Origin: Phytophthora quininea
Lineage: Eukaryota > Oomycota > Peronosporomycetes > Peronosporales > Peronosporaceae
Assembly (NCBI GenBank): GCA_011947345.1
Contig: JAAVTG010000395.1
Location: 118,497 to 182,496 of the forward strand
DNA: 64,000 bases
Direction: 5' to 3'
Translations under genes and position numbers: made by a program
Notes under the pieces: model-generated
What the model was told of the DNA's origin: nothing
Seen by the model: the letters and a program-made list of their open reading frames with translations, nothing else
Databases searched by the model: none
Part shown: in pieces, positions 22,008 through 32,099 of the stretch
How the letters are laid out: the number at the start of each line of letters is the position of its first letter
Position numbering within the stretch: the first letter of the stretch is position 1

Positions 22008-24534
22008 CTACAGAGTATGCGGGAACGCCATGGACGGCGCCTCGCCGAAGCCTGGCGTGCCCATATTGTACGTCACCGTCTCAGCTTGCTGCTGCTGCTG
22101 CTGGTAAAGGTCGAGTCCAAGACGCCGGCCCGCGCGGGGTCTTGCAACAACGCCTAACACGCCGACGCAAATCAGCAACCAACTTAAAATTCAATCCACT
22201 CCCGACAACGATGCCATGCCGCGCCCGAACGACCAACTCACTGCCGTCCGTGTAATTTTTCATCCTCCGGTCAATGGCGATCGCCTCGCAGCGGGCAGCT
22301 CTCTTAGAAAAGAAATTCACTCACCTGCAGGCTCAGTGGACTCAACTGGGACGAATCCTGCCGCGGGTATGGGTCCCACATGCCTGCGCCATTCGCGCCG
22401 GGCTGCTGAGGCTGCTGGGGCTGGTGTTCCTGCTGAGTTTCGCCTATTCGTGGCATTCCATCCTGGACAATCTCACCGCTACCTGCAGCCTGGAGCCACT
22501 CGCCGTTTTGCTGGTGCTGGTGCTGATCGCCTTGATGTGCGGGGGACGCACCTTGCTGGCTAGCGCCACCAGTGGACGTCTGCCGCTCGTAGTACCGCGG
22601 GTCGTAACCGGGAACATACTCCTGACCCTCATATTGCGGTGAGCCGTAAGACTGCTGGGCGTAGGCAGCAGCAGCGTACATGTTCGGGTCCGCCACAGGA
22701 GAATTGCCCACCATTACTCCGCGACTCTGCTGCTGGTACGGCTCGGCCTTCAGATCATCCGTGAGCATAGCTACATGGCTCATGTGCTGACCCTGTTGCA
22801 TCTGCGCCTGCTGCTGCTGCATCATTTTCTCGTGGAGACGCATCTGCTGCATTTGCTGCTGCTGTTCAAGCTGCTGCACCGCTTCCGAGTTGTGTGCCTG
22901 CAAGTGCTGCTGTTGCTGCAAGAGCTGCATCTGCCGCTGCCGCATGAGCACGGGGTTGTTGTATCCCATGGCTGCCTGCTGGGCCGCTGCGGCCTGGGCT
23001 TGCTGTTGGTTTTTCTTGTGTTGTGCGTGCGATGCCGCGGCCTTGCTCGGGTTCTGCTTTAGCGATTTCCATCGAATCTTAACCGAATCCTCTGTTCGCC
23101 CCTTGAGGAGCTGCGCAATCTGCGACCACTTGTTGCCGAGCCGCGCCTGTGCCGTGAGAATGACCGAGTCTTCCTCTTCAGTGTAAGGACCCTTGTTAAT
23201 GGCCGGGTCCAAGTGGTTTTTCCATCGCTCGCGGCACTGCTTCGGTGTACGTCCTGGGATGCGCTCGGCGATCTGGCCCCAGTTGTTGCAGCCTTGCGTG
23301 ACCAGGTATTCCAGCACTTGGTCTTCTTCAAACGACCAGTGGCCCTTGACAAGTCCTGGCTTCAGCACTTTCCGCCACCGCTGCAAGCATTGTGCGTGGT
23401 TGCGTCCCGGGACCAGCTCGGCAATTGCTTTCCAGTTTTTCTCGCCGTGAATGCGCACGCTTTCCCGTAGTGCAGCATCCTGGCTCTTGGTCCAACGCTT
23501 GGTCGTCGGAGCCTCAGGGTCCTCCACTGGATCACTGTTGCCGTTCGAGTTCTCAGCATTCTCTCCCTTTGCGGATACAGGGGTGCCGGCGTCGGATCGG
23601 GTTCGCTGCGACGGCTTCTGTTCGCCTTCCACCAATACGCGGCTGCTCTGTGGGCGGTCGCGCTTCGCAGCAGACACGTCATCATCCTGGCCCAGCGAGA
23701 TATTGTTCTTGTCGCCCGGCGTGAACCCCTTCTTGCTGATCTCGAGCTCCCGCAAGTTCATCTCCGAGTCGGTGATGTGCGAGTTGCTCAGCAAACGCCC
23801 AACATCCGAAATGTCTTCTTTGGAAATCACCACAGAAGACGAGGACAGCGAACGACCAACCACCGTACCATCGGCATTCGGCATGCCGGCCAGGTGCTGT
23901 GCTGCAAGTTTGTGTCCGTTGGTTTCCTTGCTGTCAACAATACAACACAAGAACTGGTGAGCGAAAACTGTACCGAGACGTGATGCACAAGAGCTCATTC
24001 ACACACCCGTCAGGACCCACTGCCGCGTTGAACGAGTGGAACTTGTTGGCTCCCCGTTGAGCATCTTGACGCGACTGGCCGCTGCAACAAAAAGAATCGA
24101 AAAACAGCATTTTGATCACCCAGGTTAGAGACGTCCAATGCCACAACCGCCCTGCCATAGCACCCACCGTTGAGCGCCTGCTTGCGCTTGAGATGCGACT
24201 CCATGTTCTGCTCCTCCTGGGCCTGCACCTCGGCCAGCTGCTGCTGCTGCACCTCGAACTTCTTGCGCAGGTTCAGGATGAACTTCTTCTTGCCGTCCAC
24301 CGTGGACTCGGCCATGGCCTTGATCACGCGGAACTGCTTCTCGTCGCGCAGCTGGTCCACGTAGCGACAGAGCTCGCCGCTCTCGCCTGGGGAGAGTCCG
24401 CTGAGCGACGCCAGGAAGAGCCGCGACGCGTCCTGCGGCAGCGACTGCAGCAGCTGCGCCAGCAGGTCGCCAAAGTTGTCGGCGGCCGCGTCCGGCTGCG
24501 GCTCCGGTTGGTTGTCGGTGGCCGTGTCCGCCAT
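22008..24534 (-). CDS. R1R2R3-MYB transcription factor, four exons
   Basis: Exons read 24534-24164, 24081-24007, 23930-22325 and 22100-22008; every join keeps the frame. Three MYB repeats are clear: R1 KRWTKSQDAALRESV..CLQRW, R2 GHWSFEEDQVLEYLV..CRERW and R3 GPYTEEEDSVILTAQ..VKIRW, each with regularly spaced Trp. Upstream is a helical N-terminal domain (DNFGDLLAQLLQSLPQD, KKKFILNLRKKFEVQQQQ); downstream is a long Gln/Met-rich region ending in MAFPHTL. Family knowledge: three-repeat MYBs bind MYB sites and in plants and animals control G2/M genes; in oomycetes, MYBs also act in sporulation. If the last intron is retained the protein ends 7 residues after the donor (VSEFLF). No frameshift is needed in this gene. 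Confidence 0.88.
22101..22324 (-). other. MYB intron 3
   Basis: Donor GTGAGT at 22324 directly after CTGCAG; acceptor CCTTTACCAG ending at 22101. It joins phase 0 into a CAG run (poly-Gln) and the exon ends at TAG 22008-22010. At 224 bp it is longer than the other introns here. Confidence 0.65.
23931..24006 (-). other. MYB intron 2
   Basis: GTGTGTG..TTGACAG, 76 bp; joins GG|C (Gly) so that GPDG is followed by KETNGHKL. Confidence 0.75.
24082..24163 (-). other. MYB intron 1
   Basis: GTGCTATG..TTGTTGCAG, 82 bp, with a CTCTAAC branch site; joins GG|C so that ALNGG continues into GQSRQDAQRG. Confidence 0.75.
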
Positions 24535-25860
24535 GTCCAAGGGGAGCGGGCGAGGGGGTCGGTCGGAGAGAGATCGAGGGGCCCAATTGCGCACGAGGGC
24601 GAATAATGCCGTTTGGCCACCGAGGGACGCGTTTGGAAGGGTTTTCGGAGACCTTAGCAAAACGAATACCCGCGCAAGATGCAGATGAGACCCATCCAAA
24701 GCCCGCGAAACCAATACCGCGCAGCGATTTTTGTGGCCACGTTCCGCCCGGCCGTCACATTGGCCTCTACAGCGCTGGCCCGAGGATAAGAAGGTCGGGA
24801 AGCGCCCGGTGGCAACGCTGAAACCACGCACGCGCGTGTGGCTCGAAGAAGGCCCCGCCAGGACATTGCATTATTTCCCCGGACAGCCCATCCCCGCCTC
24901 GTTTTTGGCCAATGGATTGACACGCGCGTTTTGGCGGGCATCGCGTTCGCGGGCTGTCAGGCTTCAAATTTGAATTAGCGACAGCAACTTCCGCCGCATG
25001 TTGCTGATTGCCGAGTGCGCATGGCGCGATGCATTGCTGGTGGGGGCTGTAGCTTTGGTCTGTCAGCGCACCGTGTCGCCGCTGCGGCTCGCACATCGAG
25101 GTGAGCTGCGACTCCTTTTCTGGCAGAAACGTCCGGTGCAGGAATAAGCTTCTCTATGCAGTGTCGCGACTCGGTCCAGCGGGCAGCAACGTCGTCGCGC
25201 CGCACAGCAAGGCGATCCCGAGGCAACGCGAACGGGCTAATTTGCGGCCGGAAACCAGCGCAGACGGACTCCGGCCAATGCAGCGCCGTCGGTGGTCGAT
25301 CTGCTCGGATGAGTGTCTCCACAAGGCATAACGGCCACGCCAACTGGATGGAAGTCACAGCACACACACACCAAGTGCAGACGGATGTAGCATCTGCTGA
25401 AGCTGAAAGTCCTCGAACAGATCGATCGGACTAAAGCGCGATTCGCGATGGCCGACCCGCTTGATGCACGCTTTTTTAATCAGCGACGCTGCCTGAGCAA
25501 AGTTGACATGTCTGCGGGCAGCACTTGGTTTCGGTGCCTCTCTGGGCTTGTGCTCGCAATGGTAACTTTGCATCGCCGGTGGTCGACTGTACTCTAACTA
25601 CATGGAAGCAAGTCAGGATAGCATTCATCGCGAATATGAACCTCACTCGAAACCACGCAATGGGGAGAGATCGATGCAAATTGAATTTCTTACAGAGCAC
25701 GTTCTGCGAGGACACTTGATCTGCCCACGCTCGAACGCGTGCAGAGTCTGCATGACCATCGATCCCCCGCGGCCAGCGATTTTCTCGCTCACATCCCTGG
25801 ACCTGATTTCTCGACTTGTCTATTGTATGCGTGAAAAATCTGATTATTCTGTTTTTACTG
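24535..25860. other. Divergent intergenic region between MYB and GIN-protein genes
   Basis: No gene supported. Contains an E2F-like TTTTGGCGGG (24929-24938), a CCAAT at about 24909 and a perfect 12-bp palindrome TTCAAATTTGAA (24963-24974), all about 375-440 bp upstream of the MYB start. Confidence 0.45.
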
Positions 25861-25870
25861 TCTCTATTGG

Positions 25871-25984
25871 CCAATCATAGCTCCTGAATCCAATTTCAGC
25901 CAATCACCAGGCCGTGAACCGGCTCTGCGCTGGCTTCTGAAGATTCGGATTTTGGGGCGGACCTTGGGTGAAGCGATCATTTCC
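25871..25984 (+). promoter_or_regulatory. Promoter of the GIN-domain gene: three CCAAT boxes and an initiator
   Basis: CCAAT occurs at 25871-25875, 25890-25894 and 25900-25904. An oomycete-type initiator TCATTTCCGCAGTT begins at 25977, 46 bp before the ATG. The arrangement fits a constitutively strong oomycete promoter; start-site use is inferred. Confidence 0.6.
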
Positions 25985-26022
25985 GCAGTTGGCGAGACCG
26001 AGAAACGCTTCTGTTCTACGCC

Positions 26023-27618
26023 ATGAAGCTCTCTGCGTGTGTGGCCGTGATGGCGCTCGCCGTGGGCGCCGCCAGCGCCTGGACCTTCGACGCGTCGGAG
26101 GTGACCCCGCCCGAGGACATTGTCGGCGAGCACCAGCCCCTGCAGCGCTCCTGGACGGTATCGAGCTACGCGCAGTTGGAGCAGCTGTACCTGGCCGTGC
26201 CCGGCCGCGTGTTCGTTGAGCTGGACCCGTCGCTGCTGCCGGCCACGGAGGCCCCCGCCACAGAAGCTCCCGAGACGGAGGCTCCTGCTACCGAGACACC
26301 GGCGACTGAAACTCCAGAGACCGCGGCCCCGGAGGTGCCCGCTGTGGCACCCGTGGGATCGCTGGCCGGCTCTGGCTCCGCCTGGAATGACAGCAGTCTG
26401 ACAGGCGAGGATATTGAGATCCCGACGATGATGCTGCGCAAACGCCACAAGCACCACGACGAGGACGACCAGGAGGAGCAGCAGCAAGGCGAGGAGTCGG
26501 TCGTGGCCAAGATCGTGGTCACGGGCAACTCGACAGAGCTGCTCAACATGATTGACGCCGTGCCGCTCCACCCGAGACGCAACGACGCTCTGAAGCTGCA
26601 CCTGAAGAACGAGGACGCGTACGGCGAGGGCTACGTGCTCACGCAGATCTACGTGTTCGAGAAGAACCTGCTGCGCCGCGTGACCACCGCCTTCTCGGGC
26701 GACGTCGTGCTGAACGACGACGTGGTGGCACTCGACAACGCCGAGGCGGACGTCAAGTTTGCCTGCGTAGGAGACGGTAACCTGTTTCTGGAGTCCAGCG
26801 CGAATGCCTCGCTGGCGTCGCTGGAAGTTGAAGTGACAGGCAGCGGTCTGGCCCAACTAGAGATCCCGTCCGTGAGCTTGGAAGGCGAGCTGTACGTGGA
26901 GGTCGCCGGCAGCGGCTCGGTTGCTCTAGTCTCCAATGCAGTGGCTGCCAACGAGGTCAAGACGATACTCTCGGGCTCGGGCAACATCGTGGTGGACACC
27001 GACGACTTGGAGGCGCAGAAGCTGGTGGCGTCTGTGTACGGCTCTGGTGTCTCCAGCTTTGCCACGGCGGGCGCTGTCGACAAGGAGACGCTAACCCTGT
27101 CAGGCCCCGGTCAGCTGCTGGCTGGTTCGATCGTGGCCAAACGCGCCAACGTGGACGTCTGGGGAGACGGTGAGATGTTGGTGCAGGTTACCGACAAGCT
27201 CACCGTGTCGACTTCCGTGTGGGGCAAGGTCGGCTACGTGAACGAGCCGCCCACGGACGTCAAGATCAAGGGCTGGTGGTTCTGGCGCGAGGCCAGCTCC
27301 ATCGTGTACCCGGCTGCGGTGAACAAGGTGCTGATCTACGAGCCGGCCGCCGTGCCGAGCAAGTACCCGACCTACTTCGCGATCGAAACGGCACAGTCGC
27401 CGATCTCGAACGACCCGGACTACGCGTTCGTGTCGGCCGAGCCGGCCAGCGTCACGCCGCTGATGACGACGTCGCTCTCCAGTGAGCACGAGACGGCCAC
27501 CGGCTCGCACGCATTCTTCTACGCGTTCGTCGGCGTCGGTGTCGTGGTGGTGAACGTAGTGGCCGCGCGTTCGTGGGCACAGCGCCGCGCCCGTCGCCAC
27601 TACACGCGTCTGCTGTAA
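26023..27618 (+). CDS. Secreted, membrane-anchored GIN-domain (DUF2807) protein
   Basis: Intact 531-codon frame. A signal peptide (MKLSACVAVMALAVGAASA) is followed by a short N-terminal region and a mucin-like stalk at about residues 78-110 made of repeated (A/T)TEAP/ETEAP units. An acidic/His-rich linker (RKRHKHHDEDDQEEQ) precedes the main domain, roughly residues 160-420, made of repeated short beta strands with G-S-G turns (VTGSGLAQLEI, VAGSGSVALV, LSGSGNIVVD, VYGSGVSSF, LSGPGQLLAG), the hallmark of the bacterial GIN/DUF2807 beta-helix. A membrane helix near the C-terminus (FYAFVGVGVVVVNVVAA) is followed by a short basic tail ending YTRLL. Expected location: cell surface or endomembrane, with the beta-helix lumenal or extracellular. 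The role is unknown; adhesion is a guess based on the family name. Confidence 0.75.
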   Translation: MKLSACVAVMALAVGAASAWTFDASEVTPPEDIVGEHQPLQRSWTVSSYAQLEQLYLAVPGRVFVELDPSLLPATEAPATEAPETEAPATETPATETPETAAPEVPAVAPVGSLAGSGSAWNDSSLTGEDIEIPTMMLRKRHKHHDEDDQEEQQQGEESVVAKIVVTGNSTELLNMIDAVPLHPRRNDALKLHLKNEDAYGEGYVLTQIYVFEKNLLRRVTTAFSGDVVLNDDVVALDNAEADVKFACVGDGNLFLESSANASLASLEVEVTGSGLAQLEIPSVSLEGELYVEVAGSGSVALVSNAVAANEVKTILSGSGNIVVDTDDLEAQKLVASVYGSGVSSFATAGAVDKETLTLSGPGQLLAGSIVAKRANVDVWGDGEMLVQVTDKLTVSTSVWGKVGYVNEPPTDVKIKGWWFWREASSIVYPAAVNKVLIYEPAAVPSKYPTYFAIETAQSPISNDPDYAFVSAEPASVTPLMTTSLSSEHETATGSHAFFYAFVGVGVVVVNVVAARSWAQRRARRHYTRLL

Positions 27619-27900
27619 GCGCAGTGATCTAGACGAGTTTTGAAGCAGGGAGTGTAGACAGTGAGGAAGCAGGCGTAGACATGGGAGTTGGTGTCTTCGA
27701 GAAGCAGTGCGTTCTGTTTGAATGGAATCGGATGAAGCGTCCAAGGCAGAGCTTTGCTGGCAGAGCTTCCGTCGGAGCTTGCCATCGCGTGGGTACATTT
27801 TCAGCGCTATGTACGGATGGCAGCAGTTGCGTTTTGGAGCATTTGGATCTGAGAATCTGGCGCAGTTCGCATTCTGCCGAGTATCCAACACACACACAAG

Positions 27901-28071
27901 ATGCTCACCGATCTGATTGTCGCTCCGTACGCCGCCGCCAAGGACCTGGCGCAGAGCATGAACCCCGTGCTGCTGGTCGCGCTCGTGGCGACCGTCGTGG
28001 TCGTCAACGTGGTGGCCGCCAAGTCGTGGCAGGCGCGCCGCAGTCGCCTTCAGTACAGCCCGCTGCTGTAG
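27901..28071 (+). CDS. 56-aa membrane microprotein sharing the C-terminal anchor of the GIN protein
   Basis: ATG 27901 to TAG 28069-28071. After a 20-residue N-terminus comes one membrane helix (VLLVALVATVVVVNVVAA) and a basic tail (KSWQARRSRLQYSPLL). The last 28 residues align with those of the upstream GIN-domain protein: both have VVVVNVVAA(K/R)SW, then Arg-rich sequence, and end in Y-x-x-L-L. It starts 282 bp after the stop of that gene on the same strand, so a partial tandem duplication is likely. The Y-x-x-L-L end resembles endocytic or vacuolar sorting signals (inference). The reading frame stays open for 52 more codons after the TAG, with helical charged content. Confidence 0.65.
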   Translation: MLTDLIVAPYAAAKDLAQSMNPVLLVALVATVVVVNVVAAKSWQARRSRLQYSPLL

Positions 28072-28230
28072 ACGTCCCCCCTCTCTTTCCGTCCAAGCCG
28101 CAAGGTCAAGAATCTCCGACGCGAACGGCAAGTGATCCAGAAGCTGCAAGCGGAAACAGAGTTGGTGTACGACGAGACTTTAGATCTGCTGCTGGCGGAG
28201 GAAGACCTTGTACAGCTCGCTTCAATATAA
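28072..28230 (+). other. In-frame open extension after the microprotein stop
   Basis: From the TAG at 28069 the same frame runs to TAA 28228-28230 and encodes a charged, heptad-like stretch (RKVKNLRRERQVIQKLQAE, YDETLDLLLAEEDLVQL). There is no ATG in it. It may be a readthrough extension, an unannotated exon or chance. Confidence 0.3.
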
Positions 28231-28728
28231 ATACGGGGATTTTAATCCTTCTAGCCCCGAACTATACAGCATAAAGCTCCATGCTTTGGAAGCCGCTGTG
28301 AAAGCCACCACCGTGATTGTCTAGCACTTCGTGCGCTAGCTGCCAGCAGCGCCTCCACTTCCATCGCTCAGTTCGCCACTTGCTCGCCCAAGTCCAAGCT
28401 CCAAGCTCCGAGCTCCAGCGCAATGCACGACGTGTGCATCTGGCGACGAAGACCGCCGGAGGCCATGCTGCCAGAGGTCCCCTCGAGCCCGTGCTTGAGG
28501 CACCATCAGCGCTGTGAATGGATACAGACAGGTGTCGCTGGAGCACTGCGTGCCAGCCGGTATCCGTGAGAACAATCACGAGCCGACTGCCCGCTGTTGA
28601 CTCTCCGATCTTTGAGACGGTGATCAGCGATGATTATGTAGTAAAGCTGTGCCAGACGTCCAAGGCCTTACTTCTCGATCCGCCTCGTCAAGAGCAAGCC
28701 TCTCAACTCACCACCGCTTCGAATTCTT
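28231..28728. other. Intergenic, upstream of the FMN reductase gene
   Basis: About 500 bp without a supported gene; presumed promoter of the reductase. No repeat noticed. Confidence 0.4.
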
Positions 28729-29337
28729 ATGGCCGCTTCATCAGCAATCGCTCTGCTCACTGGTAGCGTCCGCACCAGCAACAACGGCGACGGCCTCGCC
28801 GCGTGGCTCATCTCAAGGTTCGTCGCCGTCGCCAAGGACTCGGCGCTGGAGCTCAAGCTCGCGTCCGACCTGATGGACGAGCCGCTGCCCATCGGACCCG
28901 TGACAGACCCCGTCATCGCTGCCATGGTCGCGGGCGACGCCCAGCGCTACGCCGACCCAGCCGTGCAAGCCTGGAGCCGCACCGTGGCCACCTCCCCAGC
29001 CATCGTGGTGCTCACCCCGCAGTACAATTGGGGATACCCAGGACACCTCAAGAACCTCTTGGACCACCTGTACGCCGAGTGGGCTGGCAAGCGCGTCGTA
29101 CTTGTCACGTACGGAGGACACGGCGGAAGCAAGTGCGCCGAGCAACTACAGTTTGTGCTTAGTGGCGGCTTCCACATGGAAGTGGTCGCTCAAGTCGGGA
29201 TCACTTTGCCTACGGAGTTTATCAGGAGCGACGACCGCGTCGACACGATGCACCCGCCCGAATTCCTCACCGAGTACGAGGCCCAAGTGGACGCTGCGTT
29301 TGTGCAGCTCCTCGACAGCTTGAAGGAAAGCAAGTAG
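28729..29337 (+). CDS. NAD(P)H-dependent FMN reductase-like flavoprotein
   Basis: Intact 202-codon frame from ATG 28729. The flavodoxin-like fold is shown by the first strand and phosphate loop (IALLTGSVRTSNNGDGLA), the FMN-contacting TPQYNWGYPGHLKNLLDHL motif and the later strand VVLVTYGGHGG; length is normal for the family. Family knowledge: uses NAD(P)H to reduce FMN or small acceptors such as quinones or azo compounds, in the cytosol. Neighbours do not tie it to a pathway. Its stop is 49 bp from the stop of the convergent POT transporter. Confidence 0.88.
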   Translation: MAASSAIALLTGSVRTSNNGDGLAAWLISRFVAVAKDSALELKLASDLMDEPLPIGPVTDPVIAAMVAGDAQRYADPAVQAWSRTVATSPAIVVLTPQYNWGYPGHLKNLLDHLYAEWAGKRVVLVTYGGHGGSKCAEQLQFVLSGGFHMEVVAQVGITLPTEFIRSDDRVDTMHPPEFLTEYEAQVDAAFVQLLDSLKESK

Positions 29338-29386
29338 AACGCGAAACGAGTGGAACGAAGATGCATTTACTAACAGAAAGCAAAAC

Positions 29387-31320
29387 TCAAGCACCTTTCT
29401 CATCCTGGTCGTGCTTTGATGCAGCGAGTTCGTTGTTAGCTGACTTCTCCTTGCCCACCGGCGGAATCATAGCGAACTGCATCTCCTTCATCACGACCAC
29501 GTAAAAATAGTGTTGATCGCCATCACTCCTGCCAGCGCAAAGTACATGTACTCCATGTGCCCATCGTTCAGGTCTGTCGGGATGTACTTGCCAAAGAGCA
29601 GCACAAACACAGATAGTAGTGTGCTGCCCATCGAGTTCATGAAGAAACCTAGCGCGATCGACATGCCACAAAGGCTCAAGGGGACCTCGGTATAACCAAT
29701 GTTGTAGGTCGAAATCTGTATGAGCACCGTGGCCAACGATACCCAGCAGTACTGCGGAATTGCAGCATACCACGGGATGTCGTTCATGGGTTGGCCACCG
29801 TCGTCGTTCAAGATGTACTGCGTGTCGCCGTTAGCATCGACGTACGTCAAGAGAGGGCGGTTGCGGCGAATAATCTCAAAGCAGCCCGTCCAGAGCATGG
29901 CGATGATCGCCACGATGTAGCCAGCCAGCACCTTGCCGTACCTGCTAGGTGGTTTGCCAGTATACTTTTCGTACAGCGGGTAGATGATCTTGTCGACGAG
30001 CGGCACGAACAACAGGCCCGACGCCGGGTTGAAGATCTGCAACGTTGGGCCAGGAATTTGGCTAGCATCGTACTCGCTGCCGAGACGCACATCGGTCTGC
30101 TGGATGATGGTCTGGTTGTTGCCGCGTTGGTTCTGGCACACCCACCAGAACATGTTGAAGGCGTTGAACGGCAGTACACGAACGACTTGCTTGATACCTT
30201 TGATCGTCTCCTGGTCGAGTTCAACACCAAGAGCATCGGTCGCGCCGTCGATGAACGAGGAGTCCCTTGCAAAGTAAATGTAGAGGATCGTTGCCACAAT
30301 GGTCAATGCACCGCACGCGTACGAGATGTTGTGGCCAATTTCTCCGTGGTCTGCAAGGAACGCCGCCGGGAAATTCAGCAAGAAAGCGGACAGGTACAGC
30401 ACGGTTCCGAGGACGATCATTCTCGCTTGGAAGCTGTGCTTGGCGCGGCGCAAAACTACGCGGATCACACTCCCGAGAGCGCTCCTTGTTGGTGGCACGT
30501 CCACGTAGCGCTTGCGCGTGAACAGCATCACGCTCACGAAAATCAGCAGGACAAGCAGGCCCACGAGATAGACAGCGACGAATCCATAATCGGCCGGGAT
30601 AGCACCAAACCCGTGGATGGCTACCGATGGGAAGACGGCGTAGCTGAACGAAATTCCGATCCGGGAGGCCCAGAAGTTCAAACTGAAGAAGCTGGCACGT
30701 TGTTCCGGTGGCGAAGTAGTCGAGAACTGATCGCCGCCGAACGAGACTGTGAGGGCACGTAGGCAGACCTGGTTCAGCGCCACACCACCGAAGAGGCCAA
30801 TGCAAAAGAGAGCCTTGCTCAGCGACTGGGTTGCTCGAACTGCCGGCAAGGCAGCGACGGTGATCAGCACGAATCCGACGGAGCTCGACGAAGCAGCAGT
30901 CATAAGCATCTTGAATTTGCCGATGAACTCGTCCGAGATATACCCCGCGGGGATGCAGGCAAATTGGCTCAGCGAGTCGTACGTCAACTTCATGGAGTTG
31001 GAGCCTTTGTTCGACCAGCCGAGTCGCTGGAAAAAGTTCTTGAGCGACTGGTTCACCGCATAGCTAGCGATCTCCTCACAGATCGTAAGGATGAAAATGA
31101 AGACGCAGACCTTCTTGATGATGTTTTGCGAGTACTTGGAGGGTCTTGCATCCCACAGACTCGGAGTCTTCCCAGCTTCGGCTGCCGGGGATAGCAACTG
31201 GGTGGAGTACTCGGTGGTGATCTTTGGCGTTTCCGACTGGGGCGTCAGCAAAGGTGAAGGGGTCCTTGGCGAGGCGCCATGTCTTGTGGTCGACGCAAAT
31301 TGCGTAGTGACATCGCGCAT
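29387..31320 (-). CDS. POT/PTR-family proton-coupled transporter, copy 1
   Basis: ATG 31320. About 12 hydrophobic helices; landmarks include LKNFFQRLGWSNKGSNSMKL, AGYISDEFIGKFK, SFGGDQFS, WWVCQNQRGNNQTIIQQTD and SMGSTLLSVFVLLFGKYIP, shared with the two other copies. The long cytosolic N-terminus ends in SLWDARPSKY. Family knowledge: the POT family imports di- and tripeptides or other nitrogenous solutes with protons across the plasma membrane. The frame stops early at MAINTIFTWS, but adding one base to the A-run 29503-29507 gives FYVVVMKEMQFAMIPP, matching the paralogues, and ends at TGA 29387-29389. I therefore extend the gene to 29387. Confidence 0.85.
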
Positions 31321-32071
31321 TGCAGCCCGCGCTCACCGCTCTGCTGGGTTCCGAAAATCCTTGGCAAGGCTCCGTTAATCGGCAGTCGTTAGTAAAGACT
31401 AACAGCGCTAGCGCTGATCGTTATTTTGGCGTCGCCGAGGTCTCCACCGCCAGTTTTGATGCGCTGACTCCGGAGCAGCGAGGCCCCCACCAAGCAACCC
31501 GCGTGACGAAGTCTTTCGCCGCGCCAATGACCTGCCATACTACACCGCACATGGGGAAATGGAGGCACCGTGGAGATTGCATTGGCTGGACGCTCTGCCA
31601 GTCGCGCGTAGCGCTCGAGTTGAGTCGCGGTACTCGAGTCCGCTACGATGTGGTGACTGCGGTCCACACGGAGATGATGACCACGAAATCCTTGCCCCCA
31701 TCTCTAAACGATCGGATTCTAGTGCTAAGGCTCAAATTTCGTACTGCTGTCCTCTCCACCACAACGAGAGCGTCGCTGGCAGTGCCGTCGATCTGCTAGC
31801 GCTGTCTTGAGGGACTTGGTTGATCAGTATTGGCTCGCCTCAAAGACAATTTAGGACGGCTCCGAAGATCTCGTCCTTTCGCGTAACACCACTGGAGGAC
31901 ATCCAGCTCGGCTGAGTGTCCTCCGCGCGTTTGACGCTTTCGCTGGTCGATCGGTGACTGGCCCACCGCGCGAGCCAATGCCGCACTTCCACATGCTGCA
32001 GAAGCATATCCAGCGCGGCTGCTTGGGCGAAAACTTCAACGCCGTGCGTTTAACATCATGGAGCCTTGGGC
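31321..32071. other. Intergenic between transporter 1 and dioxygenase 1 (divergent)
   Basis: Shared promoter region of two divergently transcribed genes. No gene supported; no initiator seen for the transporter side. Confidence 0.45.
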
Positions 32072-32087
32072 TCACTTTCGTATTTGT
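32072..32087 (+). promoter_or_regulatory. Oomycete initiator of dioxygenase 1
   Basis: TCACTTTCGTATTTGT, 28 bp before ATG 32100. An in-frame ATG at 32058 lies upstream of this element and would be missing from the mRNA, which decides for 32100 (ACCATGG). Confidence 0.6.
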
Positions 32088-32099
32088 GCCTCGACCACC

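Noticed and set aside
25864..26856. 330-codon frame on the minus strand opposite the GIN-domain gene
   Set aside because: Antisense shadow of a GC-rich gene with biased third positions; Val/His/Leu-rich with no domain.
29791..30762. 323-codon frame on the plus strand opposite POT transporter 1
   Set aside because: Antisense shadow; similar shadows occur opposite the other two transporters and mirror their codon bias.
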